Shown: positions 18,498 to 29,812, numbered from the stretch's first letter. The stretch: DNA of 64,000 nt from Lentinula raphanica (GCA_027919835.1 JANVFP010000047.1:62001-126000), one strand, 5' to 3'. Made by a program: numbers and translations. Notes: generated by a model from the sequence alone, not told the origin.

Positions 18498-19412
18498 ATG
18501 AGCTCAAGCGGACACAGTGTCAACCCTGGTATCGCTCGTACAATGACCGGGCTCCTCGAACGTACCCGTACCCGTCGTACTTTCTCCAAAGATTCCTTCA
18601 CCTCACCCGCAACCAACGTTTCCTCTCCTCCCTCCAAGTCAAAGACCGCCAAAGTCGATGACCTTCTTGCCGAGCAATCCAGGCTTCAGACCGAGCTCGA
18701 GAAAGCCGTGCACGATTGCAATGTTGCCGAGAAAGGCAAGGCTGAAGCCGAGCGTCAGTCGCAAGACAGCTTGCAGCTTCTTGCGAAAGAGCGTCAGGCA
18801 TCAGAGGATCTGAAGGCGGAGAAGGAGGAAGCCATGAAAGATGCTGAGGCATCGAAGAGTGCCTTGCGTGCGGCAGAGGAACGTATGGAAGAGATGGAGA
18901 AGGAAAATCGGATCGCCAAAGAGCAGCTGGAACAGGAGCTTGCGGAGGCCCGTAGAACAGCGGAGGAGATGAAAGAGAATCTCCTCGAAGCCGAACGGAA
19001 CCTTGCTGAAGCCGAGCAGGTCAAACTCAGAGCACTCACGGAAGCTGAGACTAACAGTCAAGCTCTCGAGCACGCTATCCAGCTCGCAGATCGCTATCGA
19101 ACCGCAGCTGAGCAGATGGCCAAAGAGAAGAGCGACTCTGAGGAGGCTGCTCGCGAGTCGTTGGAACGCGCGAGGCAAGAGGCTGAGTCGAGTAAGGTTG
19201 CTCTAGGGGAGGTCGAGCGCAGGGTCAGTGATGAGCGGGAGGCGAGGGAGAAGGCTGAAAGGGAATTGAGAAGACGAAATGAAGAGATCCCTGCTCCGCA
19301 TACTCTGTTTGGATACGCGATGAGCACGTTCAAGACGAGAGAGACGGCAAGTGGGAGCTCCCATAGAGGACCGTCCTCGTCATCCTGGACGACGGGCTGT
19401 GTCATTGCCTGA
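18498..19412 (+). CDS. Coiled-coil protein with C-terminal CaaX box, paralog 3
   Basis: 304 residues, single exon. It has the family head (SVNPGIARTMTGLLERTRTRR) and then one coiled-coil block (~residues 52-265), about 120 residues shorter than paralog 1. In place of a transmembrane tail the protein ends in a Ser-rich linker and CVIA (Cys301), which matches a farnesylation CaaX motif with Ala at the last position. It should thus be a lipid-anchored version of the same scaffold. Start and frame are supported by the conserved head. The CaaX reading is direct from sequence; prenylation itself is inferred. Confidence 0.75.
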   Translation: MSSSGHSVNPGIARTMTGLLERTRTRRTFSKDSFTSPATNVSSPPSKSKTAKVDDLLAEQSRLQTELEKAVHDCNVAEKGKAEAERQSQDSLQLLAKERQASEDLKAEKEEAMKDAEASKSALRAAEERMEEMEKENRIAKEQLEQELAEARRTAEEMKENLLEAERNLAEAEQVKLRALTEAETNSQALEHAIQLADRYRTAAEQMAKEKSDSEEAARESLERARQEAESSKVALGEVERRVSDEREAREKAERELRRRNEEIPAPHTLFGYAMSTFKTRETASGSSHRGPSSSSWTTGCVIA

Positions 19413-19733
19413 ATCTTTCAGTTGTATTCACCTGTGCTTCATTCATGCCTTTCACGCCGAGTAAACGCTACATCTCAGAACTTACTTGTAACATAGCATT
19501 CCTTCCATCCTTCCACCTTATTTATCTGCATATCGTGCTGGAACTGGGCTTTCACCACATGTACTTCTCTATCATCATGCATGCACCTTGGCCCATAATG
19601 TACTTCACGAAGCGGAAAGTCTTCTGTAACACATAGATTATTCATTCCTTGATAGGTCAATTATTCAACATACACGTGCGGATATACAAATCAAAATGTT
19701 CGATAAATGCATGGAGTCTTCGGTCAACGAAGA
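19413..19733. other. Convergent 3' region
   Basis: No gene seen; shared 3' flank of the CaaX paralog (plus strand) and the ThrE-like gene (minus strand). Confidence 0.4.
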
Positions 19734-22235
19734 CTAGAATGAGAACACGGCTGCGTTTTTTCTCGTACCAAATGCATAGACCAATGCTTGACTCATGAAG
19801 AGACCAACAGTGATACCAATAGTGACAGAAATCATGGCGCCACCAATATCTATTCCGTTCCCGTTGGCAGTTATTCCACCAGCTTGCGAAAGTCCAGACT
19901 ATCACGCGTATGTTAACTATCATCTGAAAACTGCGCTTTGAGGGTCTAGAGAACACACATACCGGCACCAAGAACAATACACCTGTTACCATGGACGTGA
20001 ATGCTGTTCCACCCATCTTTCGTGAATAAGCGTTCCCTAGTACACCTACCGTGAAGGCTCCGATCGCAGAGACGACATCAGAACGGTTAAAGATGTAGTG
20101 ATTTGCAATCTTGTTTGATGCGTATGATGCGCAGGAGATAACGACCATGACAGGGAGTTGTTTACTTCGGAATGGCTGCAGGTTGGCCAAGGAGGAGAGT
20201 AACGAGAAGGTTGGGACGATCGCCAGGTCGGTCCGAGGTGGGAAGCGTCGCAAGTACCATGGAAAGTGCTTTGGTCTGTAACATCCTGCGACGAAGTCGG
20301 CTTGATTGGTTGGTACGGAGTTAGTAAAAGTCCAGGTTCCAATAATGGGCAAGGTACTGTTGTCAGTGCTGTTATCTGCAACCCAGCTTCCGGTGAGTGT
20401 TACACTGGAGGCCAATGATGCGGCGAGGTTATCGAGCTTGCGGCGCATGCTTCTGTCGATCAAGAGATAAAAGTCGGAGCCTATCTGAAGACCAAACCCC
20501 TGGTAGAAAGCTGCGTTGAGAAGGGAAAACGTCCAATGATCACAGACTACTGACTAGGAAGAGGGTATAAATCAAGGCGTAAACCATTTTGACACTACCG
20601 CACACGATGTTTTTTGAGGCAAGCTCTAGGGAGCTACTCACTGGAATCGATAATATCAGACAATGCCGCGAACGAGAATTGGCACCTACAAATCAGATAT
20701 CCAGGAAGAATACCAACAATACCAGCAGAGGAAATCGCAGTATAACAGAAGATCTGGCTCCGAATGCTACTCAGGCCTCTGGAAGAGAAAGAGACGAATA
20801 TTGCCACCGTGATCCTGTTCCACGTCAGTACAATGTAGTAATTCAAGAAAAAAAAGATGCCACGCACTCGAATACATTCGCATATAAGGAGCTCTTTGCC
20901 GCGCAGAGTGAAAGCAATGACATGATCAATGCTCCTGCACCTGCGACCCACATGTCTAGAAAGGAGCCACCGAATGCCAGAGGACAGATGAGAGCAGAGA
21001 GGCAGAATGCTAACAAACACCGGGACACAGCAGAATACAAAGGAGGGGCACGCAACAGCTCGTCTAAATCTTCGGTCGCTTTTTTGGCACTGATTTCGTC
21101 GTGCACCACAGAACGATAGATCAAATGGACCTTGTGAAGCGCCCCCAGGGCAAGTCTTCCAGTGCATTTGATGAAGTGTGTCTCTGAAGTTCCTAGATCT
21201 TGATCTCCAAAAGAGCATATGATGACGCCGGGCAGATGGATGAACTCTGCTTCGACTTCGAGGATACGGGCAGCTGCTATCAACTGAGATTCGATTCTGT
21301 GAGAGGGGGCGCCGAAAGTCATCAATGCACGAGCCAGTTTTATCAAGAATTCTTGACGGTTGACCATTGCTATGGTATGATGTGAGTCAGATACGCGCAA
21401 AACCATGATCAAAGAACCCACATGTAACATTGAACTCAATCTTGACACGCATAAGATGTTTTCGACGATGACGATAGTCCATTTGCCGCAGAGTATTCTT
21501 CTCGATATCTTCAGGATCTTCGAGGTAGGTTGCCTTGACTCCAGTAACACGGGGATCATCTGGGTCTATCACTTCAGAATTGGTAGACACCATAGAATCA
21601 GCATGACGGAAACTTGGGCGATACGGGTGAAAGTCGGAGTCATGAGAGTCGTCAGAACGTTGGGATTTCATTTCGCGGTTGAGTGCAAATAGGTCCAACA
21701 TCTGACTTGGTACGCCGCGATTCTTGAATGCCCTTTCTTCGTCCCGGCCTTTAGTCGGAGGTTCCTCATCGGGATCGTATTCCCGCAATGCTGGCCTTTG
21801 GGCAAAGCTCACGCTTCGACGGATGGAAGAACGATGCGGGCGATTTGGAGGTGGCACTTTGTCGCCAGGATAGGCGTTTGGTGGAGGATTGATATCAGCA
21901 GGATGTTCATAGGATGAGAAGGAGTATTTATCAGGTTGGTACCCAGGAAGACCAGTAGAGGCACGAGCGAGATATTCGGGGTCAGAAGGATCTAGAGGTA
22001 CTTGACTGATACGGCGAGAGGTGTTGGGATCATAGGCCACAGAGTTTGTGTATGCAGGGTGCAATATAGCCAGGTTCTCCTCGCCCGTCTCGCCGTCGAA
22101 AGGATTGCGAAATTGAGGTGTTGCAGAGTCATATGAGCCCTGGTTTTGCGCTGGAGAGGTCGCACTATTGATTGAAGAACGGCGAGAACGCGAGTCATGC
22201 GTTGCTCCATGAGGTTCAAACTGCCTGCTTGACAT
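19734..22235 (-). CDS. ThrE/Prm10-type (DUF1212) membrane transporter
   Basis: Multi-exon gene. The start at 22235 gives MSSRQFEPHG; an upstream in-frame ATG at 22409 looks like 5'UTR. The N-terminal ~275 residues are polar, Pro/Ser/Asp-rich and presumably cytosolic. The core then shows the family signature FLIKLARALMTFGAPSHRIE and LPGVIICSFGD, followed by several transmembrane helices (LLAFCLSALICPLAFGG and others) and the C-terminal half ending in a GITANGNGIDIGGAMISVTI helix. The first intron falls just before MVNRQEF. The family includes bacterial threonine/serine exporter ThrE and yeast pheromone-regulated Prm10; the substrate in fungi is not established. At least five short introns; the exact borders of the middle exons are not certain. 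Confidence 0.8.
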
Positions 22236-22441
22236 ATCTCCGAGCTCCTTCGTCAACGAAAGCTTGATGTACAAATCTCGATGTTGCTTGAAATTCGAGG
22301 ACGCAGCTATAGGAAGAGGAGATACCCAAGAGTTTTGACGTGCGACGGTACAATTGACTGACGCTTGTGGTCTTAGAGAGAGGAGATAAAGTGGTCGGGA
22401 TATTTCCAACGATCTAATCTAACCAAGATAAGATAAGATAA

Positions 22442-23065
22442 CTAAGAAACCTCGACATCTTCTCCTAACTTCAAACCCATGTAATTGTCTGGAAAACCAT
22501 CTACATGCCTGAACCCGACTCTCTCGTAGAACGCTCTCGCACCGCTATTTCTCGGATCCAGACCTAGCCAAACACCATTCAGACCTTCACCTTTCAGGAA
22601 TTTAACCGCCGAAGACAGCAACTTCCTTCCCCATCCTTGCTGGTGGTACTCTGGCAAGATATTGATATGCATATGGGCAGGCGAGAAAGCGACGCATGCA
22701 TCAGAGGCTTTGAACATATTCCTGAAGAGGTTCATGTATCGCGCGTCTGCTTCCTTTTCGGCCATCGATGGCGGGTATTTCTCGGCCAACTGAGGCCACC
22801 AATGCTCTGCTGTGTAAGACTCGAACGCACGAGTATCAGTGGATCCGACGATGTAGCCCACAACTTCATTGTCGCGCAGATCGTCTACCATCACGAAGCC
22901 CCATGTCGTTGGCACCTTTACATATGGGACGGCATATACCAACCCCGGAAGCTCTCCAAAATCATGAAGAGCTTCAGCAGTGGAACCCGCATCTGCAGTG
23001 AGAAGGCATATGCGAGACAATGTTGGAGCATCGGTATCGAGAGCTTTGCGTATCGTGATGGTCAT
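22442..23065 (-). CDS. GNAT-family N-acetyltransferase
   Basis: Single exon of 207 residues from the ATG at 23065, where TITIRKALDTDAPTL is a typical GNAT beta-1/alpha-1 start; an earlier ATG at 23116 adds 17 residues. The acetyl-CoA binding motif A is seen as HINILPEYHQQGWGRKLL (QQGWGR for the Q/RxxGxG/A loop), followed by the usual NSGARAFYERVGF motif. It transfers an acetyl group from acetyl-CoA to an unknown amine. It lies between the ThrE-like and Bsd2-like genes on the same strand. Confidence 0.85.
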   Translation of the reverse strand: MTITIRKALDTDAPTLSRICLLTADAGSTAEALHDFGELPGLVYAVPYVKVPTTWGFVMVDDLRDNEVVGYIVGSTDTRAFESYTAEHWWPQLAEKYPPSMAEKEADARYMNLFRNMFKASDACVAFSPAHMHINILPEYHQQGWGRKLLSSAVKFLKGEGLNGVWLGLDPRNSGARAFYERVGFRHVDGFPDNYMGLKLGEDVEVS

Positions 23066-23259
23066 GATGAAACGTGTGCTAGTCTCATTCAGTAGCCACA
23101 ATTGCTGCGTAATCAAAGCGGGCTAACAGCTCAGAGCTGAGTATTAGTTTAGTGGCATGCAGATTAGTTTATATTACAAAGAAAAAGTCCTTGAGAGGGA
23201 CCAAGAGAGCATTCGATAATATGTGCACCACTATTCCCAGCTCGATCCCCATTCAATGT

Positions 23260-24771
23260 TTACAATAGTCCAGCGGCTCGAAGATCATTCTGTAGTCTCC
23301 TTTCGTTTGCTAGAGCCTCTGCAACCAACCTGACTCGATCTGGATCATCGGGACTGATGTTCATGTGTTGCATCAGCTCCTGCTCGTCTATTTCTTCTTC
23401 AGGGTGGTTAGTTACGGCCTGAGCTTCGAGGTCGTCCTGATGGGTATTGAGGCCGAAACCTTGACGGAAGAAATATCTAGTAGAGATACTGTCACGGAGA
23501 CCAAAGGCATTTTCAAATGGCGAACGAGATGCACGAGGGCCGTCAGTTGGCGCTGGTTGTTGGGATGAGATGATATTGCGCTCCCAGCGCTTCACGCGCC
23601 AGAATCCAAGCAGTGAAGTCAAAAGTATGAACCAACCTAAGAGCAGAAAGTCGTCAGTTAACAAGATGATCTGCATGAACAAATACGCACCAACGGTCAT
23701 CAAAAAGAAGGATAACCACTCTGTAGTGGCATCAGCGACCAATATATTAGCCTGTTCGTCTGTGAGAGCCGGAAAGGTAGAGTTGCCTACGGAGCTAGCA
23801 TTGTAGCTTTTGTAGTAATCATTCGAGCTAGCCTCTGCAGCTGTAGGGAATTTCTCGTTGTTGCCAATGCCCCAAGTATCAGCCCAAGGGTTCTCTTCTG
23901 CAGCATCGGCCTCGAGTCGGGAACGAAGTGCGAATCCATATTGAATGAGTGTTATGCCAAGACCTGCACGAGAACCGAGTCGCGCAGCATGTGTGGTGTG
24001 CAATAGATATGTGAGTAGGAATCCGACGAATTGGAATGACACTGAGACTAGCATGTTCCAGAGGAAAGAGAAGAGAGAACCAGTAGGGAGTGAGTCGACA
24101 ATCATTTCGCCAATAGAATCCGGAGCGAAAGGAGCATGAACCGTAGTCTCCCAGTAGGGGGGCACAGCGTCAGCCTGCGCAGACTGATATGTTGGTGGAG
24201 CTTCGTTGCGGCTATCTTCGGGAACGACATACGTATCATCACCTGCATCATGTTGAGTTTACGTCTGGCCATTTGAAAGCAGAAAAAAGGACATACCTTC
24301 TTGTACCGTCACCGGTCGACTGGGCTTTGCTGTGATATTCGCAAAGACACCGTCGTTACTAGACCCGCCTCCCACAACCCCTGTATGCGGTAGCTGCGTG
24401 TACCCAAACCTCTCACTATATCGAGAGGGGAGGACATTTGACAGTGCTCTCGAGATCCAACTCTGTCTTGGGGCGGTCTGTGAGGGATGAAGGTCGAACG
24501 TTGTGATCAGTCCATTTGATATACCAAAATTGCTCGGTATAGGACGAGAAGGTGGCGGTGAACCAGGAGGGGGATAATCATAGTCGACATTCTCAAAATC
24601 ATATGAGCCGGGGGTTCTGTGGATTTGCGGAGGAGGAATGTTTCTGGCTAGAGGATGAGACTCAGATACGTCTTCGTTGTCGGAATCGTCGTCGAAAGCT
24701 GCCTCCATTTCATGTTGGGCATCCTGATTAGCTCTTGGATCATTGGGAAGAGGAGCATAGCGGTTAGACAT
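23260..24771 (-). CDS. BSD2: Bsd2/Ndfip-type adaptor of NEDD4-family ubiquitin ligases
   Basis: Starts at 24771 (MSNRYAPLPNDPR). The cytosolic N-terminus is acidic and Pro-rich, with a PPTY motif (EAPPTYQSA) of the type bound by WW domains of Rsp5/NEDD4. Three membrane segments follow: LFSFLWNMLVSVSFQFVGFL, AGLGITLIQYGFAL and SFFLMTVGWFILLTSLLGF, then RVKRWE, a family pattern (PF10176-like). Intron 24243-24296 separates the exons. A second intron, 23637-23690, is 54 nt with no stop; splicing it rebuilds the conserved MTVGWFILL helix, so it is almost certainly real. Bsd2 directs Rsp5 to membrane proteins such as metal transporters in the Golgi/endosome. Confidence 0.85.
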
Positions 24772-25273
24772 GATAAATGAGATAGTGAAAGAAAGAACGA
24801 AGATGGTTTGACAAATGCGGTCTAGACGGTGTAGAAGATGATGAGGTTTGTGTGACAAGCGGTTACATGTCACACTTACTGTCATTGATTTAAACGTGGG
24901 AATTTTGTTGTCAACCATCGTACACCGTCCCATCGTAACAGTCGTTTTCCCCTCGTTCCAGCTCGTTCTCTTGAAAGTTGACACCATGCAACGGAGCTCC
25001 ATGCTTGCACAGGCTTATAACTCTGCATACGACTTGAAGCTGAAGCATCGCCAGGAATTGCGCATCAGCTTTCATCAATCACTTCACCATATAATCCCGA
25101 TGCCGTCAATCAAGTACCAGTGATGATCTTGACACTTGTAAAGGCTGTAGCGGGCTTGGTTGGCAACCGTCACTTCAACCAGATAGTCTTCAGGTCTCTT
25201 TTCAATCCGCTTGACGCGCTTCAACCTTAATCTTTGTCCTGGAGACTCTTTTTTCTAATTCTGATCTGGATCC
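24772..25273. other. Divergent promoter region between Bsd2-like gene and PPxY gene A
   Basis: No gene seen in this region; it separates two divergently transcribed genes. Confidence 0.35.
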
Positions 25274-26228
25274 ATGTCTTCCACTATTCCTGCTCATAGT
25301 TCTCAGATCACCTACCCCTACGCCGACCACTGGAAGCACAATGACACTGATGGAACTATGTATACTACACATGCCGGGGATACTGCAAATCTGACATTCA
25401 CCGGTATGTGCCTCTCTTACTGTCGCTGCTGGCCTACTTTCCAACATTTGCGCAAAGGCTCTTCTATCCAGGTCTATGGAACGCTTCCAGCTAATATCAA
25501 TGGCACCATTCAGCCAGTATCCTCCTTTACCTTAGACGATGGATCTATTGTTATGTTCGACGCTGCGAAATTTGGAACACAGGTCGAGACTTCCAACGCC
25601 ATCTTCTATCAATCTGACCTGAATTTGTCGAACGGGTCTCATTCGCTCTCTATACGATCAGAAAAAGATAAAGCGTATTTCATCCTTGCCAGCATCGTCA
25701 TATTCTCGGGGGCGAATCCCTTAACCGGTCCTCCTCTGGTTTCTCCTGTTCCCCTGCATAGTTCTGGCGCCGCTACACCCTCATCCTCTTCATCCTCCTT
25801 ATCTTCTAGTCCCAATGGCATAAAGACCAATGTCGGAGGCGTAGCAGGTGGTATTATCGCAGCTCTAGTCATGATAGCCGGAGTCTTTGCTTTTATTCTC
25901 CTGCGGCGGAGAAGAAATCGACGGATTGCAAAATCTAGAAATCTCACTCGTGAGTTTGGGGCTGGATGTATCAATGAAGCATAGGCTGATCATTCTATTG
26001 CCAGCCTACATCGCTGAACCAATCCGTACTCCCCTGGAGTCAACGAATCAGACTTGGAATTCCTACGGTGTTTCGACCACGCAGCCGCCTCAATATGATA
26101 CGAAAGAACCGTTGCCTGAGACGAGTCTTGGTTCTTCGAGTCTTGTTCGACATGGAAGCATGTACAAACCGAAAACCGATTCAGACAATCTACCGTCTGA
26201 AGAGTTTGGTTATGGGAAGGGAGTTTGA
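25274..26228 (+). CDS. Single-pass membrane protein with PPxY tail, gene A
   Basis: Three exons. Intron 1 (25404-25457, 54 nt) interrupts the motif that becomes NLTFTGSSIQVYGTLPA, a beta-sandwich-like signature common in Agaricomycete surface proteins of unknown function. A Ser/Pro-rich stalk, a transmembrane helix (GGIIAALVMIAGVFAFILL) and RRRRNRR stop-transfer residues follow. The second intron runs from a GTGAGT just after NLT to a TTGCCAG at ~26004. The last exon encodes a cytosolic tail with PPQY, a WW-domain ligand. There is no obvious N-terminal signal peptide, so export would depend on the membrane helix. First of an array of five related units; the tail may be ubiquitinated through Rsp5, which is inference. 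Confidence 0.75.
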
Positions 26229-26814
26229 TGAACGAGGCAGCAGTGAATATGTAACGTACTCTCAACATTAACATATCGAATTCTGAATCCTCTTGTTCCC
26301 TTCGTTTCGTTATCAGTGCTATCCGCGGTCATTCGTTCTCGCCTTTGTTGTACGCATGGGTGAGATTAATATACATCGGTGTTTGTGATTCGATATCATC
26401 AACCCTACAGCCTGCGCAGCATCCATAACAAAAGATGATATCGTATCAGTTTGTGGCTCAACATCGTCACCATCCGTCTGTTCTTCTCAATACCCTGTCG
26501 ATGGTATCTCTTAAAATCCTATTGGCGGTACGCAATGACAACTGCGTTCCCATCTCGCCGAGAGCTGTCCTTTCCCGCTATCATCCAAGAAGTTGGATGT
26601 CCTGAGGCTACAACGAACTGTCATCAACTAATGTTATGGCTGGTTTCCTGATTTGAATCACTGGACTTCGATGAAAACTTCAACATAAAGGAATCTTTCG
26701 CAAACTCTTTCAGAAATTCAACCTCTCTTTTTGTCGTCATTGTCTTCGGTCCTGGTGACCGCCCTTCCTGCCAAGTCCATAACTCTCCGATTAGTCATAG
26801 AGTAGCAAGCTACA
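26229..26814. other. Intergenic region in the PPxY array
   Basis: No gene seen. The last ~120 bases (Cys/Thr-rich pyrimidine tract, then AACTCTCCG, ATAGAGTAGCAAGCTACAATG) resemble the sequence before gene C, so promoter and gene were duplicated together. Confidence 0.4.
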
Positions 26815-27749
26815 ATGACTACCACTATTCCTGCTTCCATTCCCCAGATGACCTACTCCACCCATTGGAAGCCCAATGACTCTGATGGAACTATGTATAC
26901 CAAACAAGCTGGAGCAACGGCGAATCTGACATTCACCGGTATGCGCCTCTCTTACTGTCGCAGCTGGCGCAGTTTTCATGATTCGCACAAAGGTTCTTTC
27001 ATCCAGGTACTTGGAACGCTTCCAGCCAATATCAATAGCACCATCGAACCAAAATCTTCCTATACTTTGGACGGTGGCTCTCCTGTCGTGTTTGATGCTG
27101 CGAAATTTGGAGATCATCTCGACATGTCCAACGTCGTCTTCTACCAGTCTGACCCCAATCTGTTAAACGAGCCTCACACGCTCTCCATCCGATTGGAAGA
27201 AGATGAGGCGGATTTTTACATTTCCGACATAGTCATTTCATTTTCATCAATCCAAGAAGCACATCCTTCGGTTTTCTCGATTCTTCCAACCGAGAGTGCC
27301 AACGCTAGATCATTAGCGTCAGTATCACCATCACGGTCCACAAGCAATGGCGCAGGCGTTGGTATACTGATAGGCGTTGGCGCGATTGTCGGCGGTTTGG
27401 CACTGTTGGTGGGACTCGTGGCTTTTTTCCTCGTGCGTCGGAGGAGACAGAAACGAAATGCTCAGCGGCTCCGTGATATACGTGCCGTTCAACGTGAGTT
27501 TTTCTGCCTTACCTTCTTTGACTCCCGATTCAGTACGAATTTTTCGTAGCCTTCGTGAGCGAATTTTTGGTCCCACCACGGAGAACGGAAAAAAATGGCA
27601 CACCTAACTTCGACCTCGAGTCAGTGCCATCACTGTCTGCGTCTGCTTCCGATTCCAGAGAGCATCGTCAATCAGATGGCTCACTTTCCACATCAATGAC
27701 TTCGCAATTAGGCCCCCCTCCGTCCTATACTACCAATCCTCGGAGTTGA
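26815..27749 (+). CDS. Single-pass membrane protein with PPxY tail, gene B
   Basis: Paralog of gene A with the same three-exon plan: intron 1 at 26939-26992 (54 nt) within the NLTFTG motif, then FIQVLGTLPANINSTIEP, a Ser/Thr stalk, a transmembrane helix (GVGAIVGGLALLVGLVAFFL), RRRRQKR and a tail whose last exon ends in LGPPPSYTTNPRS. The PPSY motif is a WW-domain ligand. Intron 2 runs from a GTGAGT after GCCGTTCAAC to a TTCGTAG near 27549. Frame is intact throughout. A 174-base part of it (27294-27467) is present unchanged at 29354-29527. Confidence 0.75.
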
Positions 27750-28204
27750 AGTTGATGCATGATGGTCAGCATTCCAATATCAGCTTGTGTTGACTTGGCC
27801 AAATATCGTCACCATCCAATCTGTTTTACTCATAGCCGTGTTGATGATATCTCGTTCGAGTACTTTTGGCCGCCCGCAATGACAACTGCGTCCTCATCGA
27901 CATCTCCTGTACTACTTAATAGGGCGCCTACTATGACAATGTCATCCCGATCTTAGGTCGCCTCGCGTTGTAGCGAAATGTCATCGACTAACGTTGTAGC
28001 TGATTTTTTGATCTGGTTCACTGAACTAGGCGCTCCAGAATAAAATGCTCCAAGTGTGTATAGAGCGAGTCAATCTTTCGGGTCCTCGAAAGTTTCAATC
28101 TCTTCTTTCGTTGTCGTTCTCTTCGGTCCTGCCCGTGACTAGCCCGTGACTGCCCTTCTACCAAACCCATAACTCTCCGGATAGCCATATAGTGGTAGGC
28201 TACA
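27750..28204. other. Intergenic region in the PPxY array
   Basis: No gene seen. The 3' half resembles the leader of gene B (AACTCTCCGGATAGCCATATAGTGGTAGGCTACAATG), supporting segmental duplication. Confidence 0.4.
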
Positions 28205-29154
28205 ATGACTACCACTATTCTTGCTTCCAGTCCCCAAATCACCTACTCCTTCAACTGGAAGCCCAACAACTCTGATGGTGGTATGTTCACCAACATTGCT
28301 GGGGAAACTGTGAATCTGACATTCGAAGGTATGTGTCTCTGACTCTCTTGCTGTCGCAGCTGATCCACTTTTCATAATTCGTGCAAAGGGTCTTTCATAC
28401 AGGTTTTTGGAACGCTTCCAGCTATAATCAATGGCACCATCGAACCGACATCTTCCTACACCTTGGATGATGGTACTCCTGTTGTGTTTAATGCTGCACA
28501 ACTCGAAAGTCATTTCGAAGCTGACAACGTCATCTTCTACCAGTCTGACCCTACTTTGTTGAATGGGACTCATTCGCTTTCCATCCAATAGGAAAACAAT
28601 GACGCGCAGCTCTACATATCCAACATGGTCATTTCTTCTCTGTTAATCGAACAATCAGCTTCCTCGACTATCTCCCGTTCCGTATCTGAGAGTGCCACCC
28701 CAATACCATCGTTTACTGACAGTAGTCATCCGACTCAATCTACACACAATAGCACGCCGGGCGTTGGTGCAATTGTCGGCGCAACTGTCGGTAGTTTGGC
28801 ACTGCTGGTGGGACTCATGACATTCTTTCTCGTGCGTCGGAGGAGACAAAAACGGAATGCTCAGCATCTCCGTAATATACGAGCCATTCAACGTGAGTTT
28901 TCCCTTACCTTCCTTTGAACACCGATTGAGTACGAAATTTCTTAGCCTTCGTTAGCGAACTTAGAGTCCCACCACTAAGACCGGAAAAGAATAGGACTCC
29001 CAATTTGGAATCTGAACCAGTGCATTCACCGTTTGTATCTGCTTTTGATAGTAGCAGAGAGCTTCGTCAGTCAGATGGTATACTTCCCATATCAACAACT
29101 TTGCAAATAGGCCGCCCTCCATCCTATACTTCCGACCCTCCGAGTCAGAGTTGA
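28205..29154 (+). pseudogene. PPxY membrane protein gene C, broken by one in-frame TAG
   Basis: Full-length paralog of gene B with the same exons. Intron 1 (28329-28388, 60 nt) is followed by FIQVFGTLPAIINGTIEP and the rest of the domain. At 28589-28591 a TAG stands where gene B has TTG (LSIRL against LSIQ-stop). After it the same frame continues through the stalk, transmembrane helix (GATVGSLALLVGLMTFFLV), RRRRQKR, intron 2 and the tail ending IGRPPSYTSDPPSQS with a stop at 29154. A single nonsense change in an otherwise intact gene indicates recent inactivation, a polymorphism, or stop-codon readthrough. If translated to the TAG it would give a soluble ectodomain. Confidence 0.75.
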
Positions 29155-29353
29155 AGTTGGACTGTGGGTGGTGGCTCTAGTTTTTAGGGTCGATAGATGC
29201 TATTCACTGTTCAGGTTGATGGCATATACTGGGATATAGTGCAAGAATGTGATGATATGAAATCATGAATCACCTCGAATCACTCATCTGCATAGGAGGG
29301 ATACTATATTCATAGGTGGGATGACAGACAGCAGCGGAAACATAAGAATCCCT

Positions 29354-29812
29354 GAGTGCCAACGCTAGATCATTAGCGTCAGTATCACCATCACGGTCCA
29401 CAAGCAATGGCGCAGGCGTTGGTATACTGATAGGCGTTGGCGCGATTGTCGGCGGTTTGGCACTGTTGGTGGGACTCGTGGCTTTTTTCCTCGTGCGTCG
29501 GAGGAGACAGAAACGAAATGCTCAGCGTCTCCGTAATAGTATACGTGCCGTTCAGCATGAGTTTTTGCCTCAACTTCTTTGACCACTGCCAATTGAGTAC
29601 AAATTTTCACAGCCTTGATTAGTGGAATCCTTGCCCCGCCACTGAGAATGGAAAAGAATAACACACCCGACTTCGACCTCGAGTCAGTACGATCATTATC
29701 TGTATCTGCTTCTCATACCAGAGATCATCGTCAGTCAGATGGCATATATTCCATATCAACGACTTCGCCATTAGGCCCTCCTCCGTCGTACACTACGGAC
29801 GCCCGGATTTGA
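29354..29812 (+). pseudogene. PPxY membrane protein relic D (3' half only)
   Basis: Starts abruptly within the Ser stalk, with no ectodomain. Bases 29354-29527 are identical to 27294-27467 of gene B, covering the stalk and transmembrane helix. Beyond that it diverges: a 3-base insertion, and the intron 2 donor GTGAGT changed to ATGAGT. The tail exon (29615-29812) is still open and ends LGPPPSYTTDARI. It looks like a partial copy, or a relic refreshed by gene conversion from gene B. Confidence 0.75.

Noticed and set aside
20589..21119. 176-residue open frame on the plus strand
   Set aside because: Lies antisense to exons of the ThrE-like gene, is compositionally unlike a protein and has no motif.
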